Below the pieces are notes generated by a model that made no database searches, was not told where the DNA came from, and worked only from the letters and a program-made list of their open reading frames with translations. A stretch of 45,455 bases of DNA from contig JAEXZY010000164.1 of the NCBI GenBank assembly GCA_023404955.1, forward strand, positions 1-45,455, given 5' to 3'. Source of the DNA: Actinomycetes bacterium. GTDB taxonomy: Bacteria > Actinomycetota > Actinomycetes > Mycobacteriales > Mycobacteriaceae. Positions 16,180 through 25,064 of the stretch are shown piece by piece (the stretch's first letter is position 1; each line of letters starts with the position of its first letter). The position numbers and the translations under genes are program-made.

Positions 16180-17205
16180 TCAGAGCTGTGTACTGGTGCG
16201 GAGCACGACCTCGCCGGCAATGCGTTCGCGAAGGTCGTCGGCCCCCGGATCGGTGCAGAGCGCGAGCTCCACGGCCCGCTCCCCTATGCGCTCGAGGGGA
16301 AGCGCCACCGTCGACAGGCTCGGCCAGTGGTCGCGCAGCGTGGGGATGTCGTCGAAACCGGCGATGCAGACGTCGCGCGGGACATCGAGTCCCAGCTCCC
16401 GCCACGCGGCGATGGCGCCGATGGCCATGACGTCGGTGACGGCGAAGACGCAGACCGGCGGAACGCCCGTGGCGGGGCTGAGCTGCAGCGCAGCGGCAAG
16501 CCGCCGGGCGGCCGAGTGTCCGCCGTCGCGGGTGAAGTCGCCAGAGACCTCCACCAGCGGAGTGATGCCTCGCCTACCCAGTGCGTCGACGAATCCGTTG
16601 CGGCGGTCCACCGCGGTGCGGATGCTGCCCGGTCCGCCGATCACGGCGAACTGGGTGTGTCCCAGCTCGACCAGTTGGTCTGCGAGCTGCGCTGACGCAA
16701 AGGCGTTTTCGGGTTCGACAGCGCCACCGAAGGCGAGCGGTTGACCGATGACGACGATGCGACCGCCGTTGTCCCGGTAGCGGCCGAACTCTGTCTCGAT
16801 GTCGCGGTCGAGGTGTCCGCTCTGACGGGAACCGGCCAGCAGGATGGCGTCGGCGCGGTGCGAGATGAACGTGCTGACCGCGTCGCGTTCGACGTCGTAG
16901 TCGCGGTCGGTGCTGGCGAGCAGCACCTGCTTTCCGGCCGCGCGCGATGCCTTCTGCACGCCGCGGGCGATCGACGAGAAGTACGGGTCGGCGATGTCGT
17001 GCACGACCAGGCCGAGGAGTCCGGTCGACGCTCGCGCGAGCGCCTGGGCCTGCGCGTTCGGTACGTAACCCAATTCCTTGGCCGCCGCCCGGACGCGGTC
17101 CGCGACACCCTCCCCGGGTACACGTGCGGACCCGTTGAGCACCCGCGACGCCGTCGCCTGGGAGACACCCGCGCGTGTCGCCACGTCCTGCAGGGTGACC
17201 GCCAT
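16180..17205 (-). CDS. LacI-family transcriptional regulator
   Basis: This 341-aa regulator begins MAVTLQDVATRAGVSQATASRVLNGS, the typical LacI HTH, followed by the hinge (YVPNAQAQALARAS). A periplasmic-binding-like effector domain comes next (LLGLVVHDIADPYFSSIARGV; FAVTDVMAIGAIAAWRELGLDVPRDVCIAGFDD). The start at 17205 follows an AGGAAGG ribosome site and matches the family. It sits between its two probable target units, and its own promoter shares the 17286 site. The ligand is probably a sugar-like compound handled by this locus. Confidence 0.93.
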   Translation of the reverse strand: MAVTLQDVATRAGVSQATASRVLNGSARVPGEGVADRVRAAAKELGYVPNAQAQALARASTGLLGLVVHDIADPYFSSIARGVQKASRAAGKQVLLASTDRDYDVERDAVSTFISHRADAILLAGSRQSGHLDRDIETEFGRYRDNGGRIVVIGQPLAFGGAVEPENAFASAQLADQLVELGHTQFAVIGGPGSIRTAVDRRNGFVDALGRRGITPLVEVSGDFTRDGGHSAARRLAAALQLSPATGVPPVCVFAVTDVMAIGAIAAWRELGLDVPRDVCIAGFDDIPTLRDHWPSLSTVALPLERIGERAVELALCTDPGADDLRERIAGEVVLRTSTQL

Positions 17206-17285
17206 CCGCTCGCCTTCCTCATTCGCCACGTCGTGGGCGAGTTTCGACGCATGGGTTGACCGATGCGCGGCTGTCAGCTTACCTT

Positions 17286-17299
17286 GGAAAGCGCATTCC
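17286..17299. promoter_or_regulatory. LacI-family operator between lacI-type gene and the catabolic operon
   Basis: The site is GGAAAGCGCATTCC, the reverse complement of the site at 16092-16105. It lies about 80 bases upstream of both the regulator start (17205) and the dehydrogenase start (17367), in the divergent promoter region, so it can give autoregulation plus control of the catabolic operon. Confidence 0.82.
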
Positions 17300-17366
17300 G
17301 AAGTGCAATCCACCGCCCTTCCACGCGGCGTCGTCGACGCCGCGCCCCACGATGGAGCACCTTCCC

Positions 17367-18521
17367 ATGACCACTCCCCGCACGACCCTGCGCATCGCCA
17401 TGAACGGCGTCACCGGCCGCATGGGCTACCGCCAGCACCTGGTGCGCTCGATTCTGCCGTTGCGCGACTCGGGCCTGGTGCTCGACGACGGCACCCGCGT
17501 CGCCGTCGAGCCCATCCTCGTCGGCCGCAACGCGGACCGTCTCGCCGACCTGGCCGCACAGCACGGGGTCGAGCACTGGACCACCGACACCGCCGCGGTC
17601 ATCGCGGATCCGAGCGTGGACGTCTATTTCGACGCCCAGGTGACCTCCCGCAGGGTGGAGGCGCTGACCGCCGCGATCAAGGCGGGCAAGCACGTCTACA
17701 CCGAAAAGCCCACGGCCGAAACGCTGGTCGAGGCCATCGAGCTCGCCCGGATGGCGGAGAACGCCGGCATCGTCGCCGGCGTCGTGCACGACAAGCTCTA
17801 CCTGCCCGGCCTGGTCAAGCTGCGCCGCCTGGTCGACGAGGGCTTCTTCGGCCGCATCCTCTCGATGCGCGGCGAGTTCGGCTACTGGGTGTTCGAAGGT
17901 GACGGTCAGGCTGCGCAGCGGCCCAGCTGGAACTACCGCGCCGAGGACGGCGGCGGGATCACCGTCGACATGTTCTGCCATTGGAACTACGTCATGGAGG
18001 GCCTGCTGGGCAAGGTCGAGGCCGTCACGGCGAAGACCGTCACCCACATTCCGACGCGCTGGGACGAGGCGGGCAAGGAGTACGCCGCCACCGCCGACGA
18101 CGCCGCGTACGGCATCTTCGAGATCGCCGGGGGTGTCATCGCGCAGATCAACTCGTCGTGGGCGGTGCGCGTGCACCGCGACGAGCTCGTCGAGTTCCAG
18201 ATCGACGGCACGCATGGTTCCGCTGTTGCGGGACTGCGCAATTGCGTCGCGCAGCAGCGAGCGCACACGCCGAAACCGGTGTGGAACCCCGACCTGCCCG
18301 CCACCGAGAAGTTCCGAGACCAATGGCTCGACGTGCCGGCCAACGCCGAACTCGACAACGGTTTCAAGCTGCAGTGGGAGGAGTACCTGCGCGACGTGCT
18401 CGCCGAGCGGCCGCACCGCTTCGGACTGCTCTCGGCCGCACGCGGTGTCCAGCTCGCGCAGCTCGGCCTCGACAGTTCCGCACGCGGCGTGCGCCTCGAG
18501 GTTCCGGAGATCGTGCTGTGA
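17367..18521 (+). CDS. Gfo/Idh/MocA-family oxidoreductase
   Basis: This 384-aa NAD(P)-dependent dehydrogenase belongs to the glucose-fructose oxidoreductase/inositol dehydrogenase family. The N-terminal Rossmann start is RIAMNGVTGRMGYRQH; the loop reads NGVTGRMG rather than the commoner G-x-G-x-x-G. The family signature GKHVYTEKPTAETLVEA carries the conserved Lys of EKP, and DMFCHWNYVMEGLLG matches the catalytic-helix region. GGAG stands before ATG 17367. It heads a four-gene operon joined by 4-bp overlaps. It probably oxidises or epimerises a sugar or cyclitol-type substrate in the first step. Confidence 0.9.
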   Translation: MTTPRTTLRIAMNGVTGRMGYRQHLVRSILPLRDSGLVLDDGTRVAVEPILVGRNADRLADLAAQHGVEHWTTDTAAVIADPSVDVYFDAQVTSRRVEALTAAIKAGKHVYTEKPTAETLVEAIELARMAENAGIVAGVVHDKLYLPGLVKLRRLVDEGFFGRILSMRGEFGYWVFEGDGQAAQRPSWNYRAEDGGGITVDMFCHWNYVMEGLLGKVEAVTAKTVTHIPTRWDEAGKEYAATADDAAYGIFEIAGGVIAQINSSWAVRVHRDELVEFQIDGTHGSAVAGLRNCVAQQRAHTPKPVWNPDLPATEKFRDQWLDVPANAELDNGFKLQWEEYLRDVLAERPHRFGLLSAARGVQLAQLGLDSSARGVRLEVPEIVL

Positions 18522-19711
18522 CCGTCACCGCGGACACCACCGCCCGCATCGCGCTCCCCCTCGACGGTGCCGTGCGTCCCTACCAGCTGTCCGCGCCGGG
18601 TGCCTGGCGACGGCCCGACGGTCCGATCACGTCGCGGATCGCCTACGCCGCAGCGCACGTCGTGCCGAGGGTGACCGCTGACAACACCCCTGGTGCGCCT
18701 GCCGATCTCGACTGGGACGCGACGATGGCCTACCGGCACGAGTTGTGGTCCTACGGCCTCGGCGTCGCCGATGCGATGGACACCGCGCAACGCGGGATGG
18801 GCATGAGTTGGACCGCCACGGCCGAGCTGATCCGCCGCAGCGCAGCAGAGGCTGCCTCCGTCGGCGGGCGCCTGGCCTGCGGCGCCGGCACCGATCAACT
18901 CGAGCTCGCTGACGTCCCGTCGGGGACGGCGGGTCTGACCACGGTTGCCGACGCCTACCGCGAACAGATCGCCACCATCGGCGAGGCGGGTGCGCAGGTA
19001 GTCGTGATGGCGTCACGCGCGCTCGCCGCCGTGGCCACCTCGGCCGACGACTACCTGTCGGTGTACCGGGCTCTGCTGTCGGAGGTGGAGCGCCCGGTGA
19101 TCCTGCACTGGCTGGGTGAGATGTTCGACCCGGCGCTGCGTGGCTACTGGGGAAACACCGACATCGGTTCAGCTACAGCCACATTCGTGCGGCTCATCGA
19201 GGAGAACGCGGACAAGGTCGATGGCGTCAAGGTGTCCCTGCTGGACGCCGAACACGAAGTCGCACTGCGCCGGGCGCTGCCCGCGGGAGTCCGGCTGTAC
19301 ACCGGAGACGACTTCAACTATCCCGAGCTGATCATGGGCGACGAGCACGGACACTCCGACGCCCTGCTCGGCATCTTCGCGGCGATCTACCCCGCTGCAT
19401 CGACGGCCCTGCAGGAGATCGACGCCGGTGACCCGGTGCGTGCCCGCGAGATCCTCGACTCGACGCAGGAACTCGGCCGGCACATCTTCGAGGCCCCCAC
19501 GTACTACTACAAGACCGGCATCGCATTCCTCGCCTGGCTCAACGGTCATCAGCCGGGGTTCGCGCTTGTCGGGGGTCTGGCCTCCGGTCGGTCGGTGACG
19601 CACCTGACGAAGATCTTCGTCTTTGCCGACCGGGCCGGACTACTCGCCGATCCCGACCGCGCAGCCCATCGGATGCGAGTGTTCCTCGAGCTGAACGGGA
19701 TTGCGCAATGA
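18518..19711 (+). CDS. DUF993 / dihydrodipicolinate synthase-like aldolase
   Basis: This 397-aa protein matches the DUF993 group, annotated as dihydrodipicolinate synthase-like TIM barrels. Features include WDATMAYRHELWSYGLGVADAMDTAQRGMG near the N-terminus, RPVILHWLGEMFDP, and DGVKVSLLD with Lys 238 at the position expected for a Schiff-base lysine. LYTGDDFNYPELI follows. A GTG start overlaps the preceding stop (GTGA). Its place between a sugar dehydrogenase and glycerate kinase suggests retro-aldol cleavage of a keto-sugar acid. The exact reaction is inferred, not known. Confidence 0.85.
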   Translation: MTVTADTTARIALPLDGAVRPYQLSAPGAWRRPDGPITSRIAYAAAHVVPRVTADNTPGAPADLDWDATMAYRHELWSYGLGVADAMDTAQRGMGMSWTATAELIRRSAAEAASVGGRLACGAGTDQLELADVPSGTAGLTTVADAYREQIATIGEAGAQVVVMASRALAAVATSADDYLSVYRALLSEVERPVILHWLGEMFDPALRGYWGNTDIGSATATFVRLIEENADKVDGVKVSLLDAEHEVALRRALPAGVRLYTGDDFNYPELIMGDEHGHSDALLGIFAAIYPAASTALQEIDAGDPVRAREILDSTQELGRHIFEAPTYYYKTGIAFLAWLNGHQPGFALVGGLASGRSVTHLTKIFVFADRAGLLADPDRAAHRMRVFLELNGIAQ

Positions 19712-20541
19712 GCGGCACGGATTTCGCCCGGCTTTCCCTGAACACCAAGACCACGAACTCGTGGACGCTGCGTGAGGCGGTCGAGGGAGCAGCAGCCGCG
19801 GGGCTGCCCGCAGTCGGGTTGTGGCGCGACCGCGTCGCGGAGACCGGCGTCGCCGAGTCGGGCAAGATACTGGCCGACAACGGGATTCGCGCATCCAGCC
19901 TGTGTCGCGGCGGCTTTCTCACCGGGCTCGGCGACGACGCACTCGACGACAACCGGCGTGCGATCGAGGAGGCCGCCGCCCTCGGGGCCCCGGAACTCGT
20001 CATGGTCGTTGGTGGAATACCAGATCGAGACCTGGCGGGGGCGCGCGCACGGGTGGCCGACGGAATCGGCGCGCTGGCGCCTCACGCTGCCGCGTGCGGC
20101 GTCCGGCTGGCACTGGAACCTCTTCACCCCATGTACTGCGCCGATCGCGCCGTGATCTCCACGTTGGCACAGGCACTCGCCCTCGCCGAACCGCATCCGG
20201 CGGAGGCCGTCGGCGTCGTCGTGGACACCTTCCACGTGTGGTGGGACCCGGAGCTGGGCGCGCAGATCGCCGAAGCCGGGCGGCAGGGCCGCATCAGCAG
20301 CTATCAGATCTGCGACTGGCTGGTGCCCATGACCGCCGACCCGCTGATGTCGCGCGGCATGATGGGCGACGGCGTCATCGATTTCGCGTCGGTGACCGCG
20401 ATGGTGACCGCGGCGGGGTACCGCGGTGACGTGGAAGTCGAGATTTTCAACGCCGACGTGTGGTCCGCCGATCCGCGCGGCGTCGTCGAGACGATGAAGC
20501 AGCGCTACCGCGAGTTGGTACTGCCCAGTCTGTCGGCGTGA
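19708..20541 (+). CDS. Sugar phosphate isomerase/epimerase-like TIM barrel
   Basis: This 277-aa protein of the xylose-isomerase-like AP-endonuclease-2 fold shows LSLNTKTTNSWTLREAVEGAAAAG at the start and LALEPLHPMY with a metal-binding Glu. VVDTFHVWWDPEL (Asp and His) and VEVEIFNADVW (Glu) supply the other metal ligands expected for this family. It overlaps both neighbours by 4 bp. In this pathway it may interconvert ketose or keto-acid intermediates before cleavage. Confidence 0.88.
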   Translation: MSGTDFARLSLNTKTTNSWTLREAVEGAAAAGLPAVGLWRDRVAETGVAESGKILADNGIRASSLCRGGFLTGLGDDALDDNRRAIEEAAALGAPELVMVVGGIPDRDLAGARARVADGIGALAPHAAACGVRLALEPLHPMYCADRAVISTLAQALALAEPHPAEAVGVVVDTFHVWWDPELGAQIAEAGRQGRISSYQICDWLVPMTADPLMSRGMMGDGVIDFASVTAMVTAAGYRGDVEVEIFNADVWSADPRGVVETMKQRYRELVLPSLSA

Positions 20542-21629
20542 GGGTGCTCGTCGCGCCGGACTCCTTCAAGGGCTCGGCGTCGGCGTCCGACGCCGCCCGC
20601 GCCGTCGCGGCAGGCTGGCGATCGGCGCGCCCGCACGACACCGTCATCGAACTACCGCAGGCCGACGGTGGCGAGGGCACGCTTGACGCCATTGCCGCCG
20701 CGGGGTCCTGGCGCAGCCACCGCGAGCGAGTCAGCGGCCCCGACCGCAGACCCGTGCACGCGCGCTGGATCCGCGACGAAAGTGGTTCCGCAATAGTGGA
20801 ACTCGCCGAGTCATCGGGCATCACGCTGATGCCGGCGTTGTCGCCCGTGGCGGCCACCAGTCGCGGGACGGGTGAGGTGATCGCGAGCGTGCTCGATTCC
20901 GGCGTTCACGACGTTCAGATCGCCCTCGGAGGATCAGCCAGCACCGACGGCGGCTTCGGCTTGCTGTGCGCGCTCGGCCTGCGCGCCTACGATTCGCGCG
21001 GTCGGTTGCTGGATGACACGGCCGCCGGCGACCTCGATGCCGTTGTGACCGTCGACCCGACCGGGCTGCGGCCGGCGCCTGCGGGCGGAGTCGTCGCGCT
21101 GGTCGACACCACTGCCCCACTGTTCGGTCCTCGCGGAGCGGCTCACGTCTTCGGGCCCCAGAAGGGCGCCGGGCCCGCCGCACTCCGATACCTCGACGAT
21201 CGCCTGCGGCACTGGTCGGATGTACTTGCCGCCGCAGGGCTCACAGCAGACCCGGTGACGCCCGGGGCCGGGGCGGCCGGCGGGGTCGGCTACGCGCTGC
21301 TGTGCTGGGGCGCCCGGTTGGCCTCGGGCGCCGACCATGTGGTGCGGAGGTCGGGTCTGGGCGATGGCATACCGAGCGCAGACCTGGTGCTGACCGGCGA
21401 GGGTCGATTCGACGCCACGTCGCTCAACGGGAAGCTCGTGGGCAGGGTGCTGCAGGCGTGCGAGGCGGCAGGAACGCCCGCGGTCGTGATCGCCGGACAG
21501 ATCGCGACGGACGCCCCCGGCCATGCGGTGTCGCTCGCGGACCTCGCGGGGACCGTCGACGCCGCACTGGCAGAACCATTTCGGTGGTTGCGCGAGGCGG
21601 GGGCGGAGGCCGCTCGCCGCGAGCGCTGA
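20538..21629 (+). CDS. Glycerate kinase (GlxK/GarK-type)
   Basis: This 363-aa enzyme phosphorylates glycerate with ATP, linking the pathway to 2- or 3-phosphoglycerate. Diagnostic segments are RVLVAPDSFKGSASASDAARAV, LPQADGGEGTLDA, IALGGSASTDGGFGLL, GAAGGVGYALL and LTGEGRFDATSLNGK, all in the family order. Its length is normal. A GTG start overlaps the preceding stop by 4 bp and it is the last gene of the operon. Its presence implies that the upstream steps release glycerate or a direct precursor such as tartronate semialdehyde. Confidence 0.93.
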   Translation: MRVLVAPDSFKGSASASDAARAVAAGWRSARPHDTVIELPQADGGEGTLDAIAAAGSWRSHRERVSGPDRRPVHARWIRDESGSAIVELAESSGITLMPALSPVAATSRGTGEVIASVLDSGVHDVQIALGGSASTDGGFGLLCALGLRAYDSRGRLLDDTAAGDLDAVVTVDPTGLRPAPAGGVVALVDTTAPLFGPRGAAHVFGPQKGAGPAALRYLDDRLRHWSDVLAAAGLTADPVTPGAGAAGGVGYALLCWGARLASGADHVVRRSGLGDGIPSADLVLTGEGRFDATSLNGKLVGRVLQACEAAGTPAVVIAGQIATDAPGHAVSLADLAGTVDAALAEPFRWLREAGAEAARRER

Positions 21630-21757
21630 AGGTCCCAGCTGGCACCAGGTGGTAACCGCGATAGCCGAGCTCGACATTCCTGCACCCAGACGTCATGTTT
21701 TTGCTTTGCTGTTGCGGGGCACACCCAAGGCAGGCAACGAGCGGAGCAGGTGACGCG

Positions 21758-23251
21758 GTGATCGACGACTCGGCGGGGAGCCATCTGGCGGAGACCGAGA
21801 GTTGCGACCTGTGCATCGTCGGAGCCGGGCTGGCCGGGATGAACGCCCTCGCGGTGGCGTCGGAATACCTGGGCCGGGGGCAGCGAGTGATCCTGGTCGA
21901 CCGTCGCCTGCGCGCCGGCGGCATGTGGGTCGACGCCTACCCCTACGTGCGCCTGCACCAGCCCCACCCGTGGTTCACCGCCGGCGACATCCCGTGGACC
22001 CAGGGTCACGACCGAAGACACCTCGCGACACGATCCGAGGTGCTCGACCACTTCGCCCACTGCCTGGATGTCGTCCGACGGCGGGTCACTGTCGACACCC
22101 TGTTCGGTTGGGAATTCGATGGGTTCACCGAATCCGACGGCATGGCCACACTGCGAGTGAGCGCCGCCGACGGCCGCACCCGCACGATCACCACGCCGCG
22201 GCTCATCAACGCGGCCGGCTTCGCCGTCACCCCGAACGACCCGCTACCCGTCCAATCCCATCAGGTGCGCTCGGTGTCGCCGAACTTCTGCGACGTCGAC
22301 GAGATCGCCTCGGACGGTGCGCCGGTGTGGGTGATCGGCGGCGGGAAGACGGGGATGGACACCGCGCACGCACTGATCATTGCCGACCCACACCGTGAGG
22401 TATCGATGGTCGCCGGTTCGGGGACGTACTTCCTCAGCCGCGACGAGACCTTCCCGCGGGGACGCAGGCGGTGGTGGTCGGGCACCCCGGCGAGCGTCTC
22501 GGGAGCGCAGATGCTCAGCCACTTCGACGGCACCAACGAAGACGAGGCCAACCGCTGGTTTCGGGACACCTACGGCGTGTGGCCCACCGAGGGTGCCGAC
22601 ACCTACGTGCTGGGCATCATGTCGGACGAGGAGAGCCACGCCATCGCCGCGGGTCTGCGAGAGGTTGTGATGGACCGCTTCACCGACGTGGTCGACGGAC
22701 CCGACGGCCCAGCGATGACGTTCGCCAGCGGCCGAAGTCGTGCGGTCGCGCCCGGCAGCTGGATCATCAACTGCACGGGCTACGTGCTGCGCGACGCCGG
22801 GCCCTATCAGCCGTACCTGTCGCCCGGCGGGTCGGTGCTGTCGATTCAACCGCGTTCGGCGACAATGCATTTGACGTCGTTCATGGCGTACTTCATGACG
22901 CACATGCTGTACCGCGACCGACTGGCGGACGCCCCGCTGTATGAGATGGACGCCATCGATCTGCGCGCGAAATCGAAGGTGATCCTGCCGTTCGGCATCC
23001 TGTGCCTGTCGCAGCACAACCTCAGCGTCATGTTCGAGCGCTTGCCGAATTCGGTGTTCCTGCGGTGCGGGTCCAACGTCGACTCGTGGTATCCGCTGAC
23101 CCGGCAGCTGCGGGGGTCTCTGACTTTCCTGCTCCGGCACCGGCGTGACCGCGACAGCGCCCGGCGGACGTTGGACACGTTGCGCGAGCGCTTCGACCTG
23201 CGCTGCGGTCCACTGGGCGCCTCACCCCGTCCGGCGAGCGATTTGCTGTAA
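21758..23251 (+). CDS. FAD-dependent monooxygenase-like oxidoreductase
   Basis: This 497-aa flavoprotein has GAGLAGMN (22-29) for FAD and a second dinucleotide loop GGGKTGMD (194-201), probably for NAD(P)H. A tail around LRCGSNVDSWYPLTRQL closes the fold. The GGMWVDAYPYVRLHQPHPWF segment resembles the FAD-contacting region of flavin-containing monooxygenases, but the classical FxGxxxHxxxW fingerprint is not evident, so the reaction is uncertain. GTG 21758 follows a GGAGCAGG site. It is separated from the glycerate kinase by 128 bases and may have its own promoter. Confidence 0.82.
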   Translation: MIDDSAGSHLAETESCDLCIVGAGLAGMNALAVASEYLGRGQRVILVDRRLRAGGMWVDAYPYVRLHQPHPWFTAGDIPWTQGHDRRHLATRSEVLDHFAHCLDVVRRRVTVDTLFGWEFDGFTESDGMATLRVSAADGRTRTITTPRLINAAGFAVTPNDPLPVQSHQVRSVSPNFCDVDEIASDGAPVWVIGGGKTGMDTAHALIIADPHREVSMVAGSGTYFLSRDETFPRGRRRWWSGTPASVSGAQMLSHFDGTNEDEANRWFRDTYGVWPTEGADTYVLGIMSDEESHAIAAGLREVVMDRFTDVVDGPDGPAMTFASGRSRAVAPGSWIINCTGYVLRDAGPYQPYLSPGGSVLSIQPRSATMHLTSFMAYFMTHMLYRDRLADAPLYEMDAIDLRAKSKVILPFGILCLSQHNLSVMFERLPNSVFLRCGSNVDSWYPLTRQLRGSLTFLLRHRRDRDSARRTLDTLRERFDLRCGPLGASPRPASDLL

Positions 23252-23345
23252 TCGCACCAAAGCGCGCGAGCGAATGGCCGGTTCGACGTAGCATTCTGTC
23301 CAGTCGTCGGCCAAAGGTCGAGGAAGCGATCGAGGGGGCGGATAG

Positions 23346-23744
23346 ATGTTTGACCGTGTGAAGTTTGCTGCTTGCTGCGGCCTTGCCGTGAGCGCGCTTG
23401 CGATGTGTGCGCCGACGGCACTTGCCGACGATTTATCGTGCGATCAACAGCCACCAGATCAACAGCAGCAATGTCAACAGCAGCAGGGGCCAGGTGTTCC
23501 GCAGCTGCCGCAGAACCGTGATGCCGGCAACGGCAATTCTCAACCGCCGCAGCAGCCTGACCAAGCGCCCCAGCAGCCTCCCCAGGCCCCGCAGAACAAC
23601 CCTCAGCAGAACGGGATCGATCTGTCTGACAAGAACTGCTGGGTGATCAACGGCGTTCCCGTCATGTGGAACCCCGCGCTCTCCACCAAATACGGTGACG
23701 TCGTCGGATGGTGCCCGCAGGTCTACGGCCTCCAGCCGCATTGA
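23346..23744 (+). CDS. Secreted Gln/Pro-rich mycobacterial protein
   Basis: It encodes 132 aa. A cleavable signal peptide ends at about ALA-DD (residue 27). The mature part has a middle tract of Gln, Pro and Asn (about 33-92) and a small conserved end with Cys residues (DKNCWVINGVPVMWNP and GWCPQVYG). It resembles short exported mycobacterial proteins of unknown function. GAGGGGG precedes the ATG, and a TAGCAT word near 23291 may be a -10 element. It is convergent with the transporter gene at 23776. Confidence 0.75.
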   Translation: MFDRVKFAACCGLAVSALAMCAPTALADDLSCDQQPPDQQQQCQQQQGPGVPQLPQNRDAGNGNSQPPQQPDQAPQQPPQAPQNNPQQNGIDLSDKNCWVINGVPVMWNPALSTKYGDVVGWCPQVYGLQPH

Positions 23745-23775
23745 GGACCTTGCTGTCGATTGTCCTTGTCACTCG

Positions 23776-25059
23776 TCAGATGAGTTTCACGCCGACCCAC
23801 AGCGCGAGCACACTGGCCACCAGTGCGGTGGGCACCGTCAGCAGCCCCAGCACCGTGTAAATCCGCAATTGCGGTTCGGCACCTGCAGCGGCAGATGCCC
23901 TGCGCCACAGCATGATCGCCAGCGAGCCGACGTAGGTCAGGTTGGGGCCGATGTTGACGCCCAGCAGCACGGCAAGGATCAGGGCCGGCGGCGCATGAGC
24001 CCCGATCGCGGCGAGCAGTAACAGGGTCGCGGGCAGGTTGTTCACCAGGTTCGAGATCACCGCAGCGACGGCCGCCACCACCACCAACGCCAGCAGGGTG
24101 GACTCGCGCGGCAGATGCTCGGCAAGCGCACGGCCGATCGGACCGTCGGACACGGCGGCCACCACGACCGCCAATGCCAGGACGAACCCGCAGAAGAGCA
24201 CGTCCGCCGCGGCGAGCGTGCGACGCACCGTGGTCCGCCGGGCCCGCAGCGCGAATCCCGCCAGCACCACGGCACCGGCAGCCGCCACCCAACCCGGTGC
24301 GACCCCGACGAACCCGGAGACCGCGAAACCGGCGAGCGTCAGGGCCAACACGGCCAGCGCTGCCGCCGGCATCGGCGGCGAGGTCACGTCGTCCGCGACG
24401 ACAGCGCGCGCCGCACCCGGCGCATCCGCCGGCGTCCGCAGCTGCCGGGCGAAGAAGATCCGGAACACGACGAACTCGGCGGCTATCGACACCACCCATG
24501 GCAGCGCCATCACGGTCGTGAACTCCACGAACGTCAAACCCGTTGCGGCGAAGGCCAACAGGTTGGTGAGGTTCGAGACCGGCAGCAGCGTGGAGGCGGT
24601 GTTCGACAGGTGCGCGCTGGCATAGGAATGCGGCCGCGGGTTCATCCGCAGCGCCTGCGCGGTGGCGATCACCACCGGCGTCAGCAGCACGACCGTCGCA
24701 TCCAGGCTCAGTATCGCCGTGGTCGCCGACGCCGCAACGAACACGAGGCTGAGCAGTCGCGTGGGAGATCCGCGCGATCCGCGACGCAACTGATGGGCGA
24801 TCCAGGCGAAGACCCCCATGGCATCGGCCAGATGCGCCAGCACCAGGATGGCCGCGAGAAACCCGACCGTGGGCGCCATGTCGGCGACCGCGGACCGCGC
24901 CGCGGGCCAGCTGACCAGTCCGGCTGCCACCGCGACGACGGCAGCCGGCAACGCCGCGGTGATCTCGGGCAGCCCGCGGGGCCGCACCACGGCGAACACC
25001 ATCACGGCCGCCACCAGGGCGACCGACAACACGGTCGCGCCGCCAAGTCCAGAGATCAT
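23776..25059 (-). CDS. ArsB/NhaD-type (IT superfamily) membrane transporter
   Basis: This 427-aa protein has about 11-12 membrane helices. Two inverted-repeat halves carry the family marks: SLDATVVLLTPVVIATAQ with SHLSNTASTLLPVSNLTNLLAF, and NLVNNLPATLLLLAA with GVNIGPNLTYVGSLAIMLW. These match the SNxTN and NNxP motifs of ArsB/SLC13-like transporters. It could export arsenite or exchange an organic anion or Na+. No ars regulator or reductase is nearby, so arsenic resistance is only one option. It lies five bases after the MFS gene, third in that operon. Confidence 0.85.
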   Translation of the reverse strand: MISGLGGATVLSVALVAAVMVFAVVRPRGLPEITAALPAAVVAVAAGLVSWPAARSAVADMAPTVGFLAAILVLAHLADAMGVFAWIAHQLRRGSRGSPTRLLSLVFVAASATTAILSLDATVVLLTPVVIATAQALRMNPRPHSYASAHLSNTASTLLPVSNLTNLLAFAATGLTFVEFTTVMALPWVVSIAAEFVVFRIFFARQLRTPADAPGAARAVVADDVTSPPMPAAALAVLALTLAGFAVSGFVGVAPGWVAAAGAVVLAGFALRARRTTVRRTLAAADVLFCGFVLALAVVVAAVSDGPIGRALAEHLPRESTLLALVVVAAVAAVISNLVNNLPATLLLLAAIGAHAPPALILAVLLGVNIGPNLTYVGSLAIMLWRRASAAAGAEPQLRIYTVLGLLTVPTALVASVLALWVGVKLI

Positions 25060-25064
25060 CGGTA

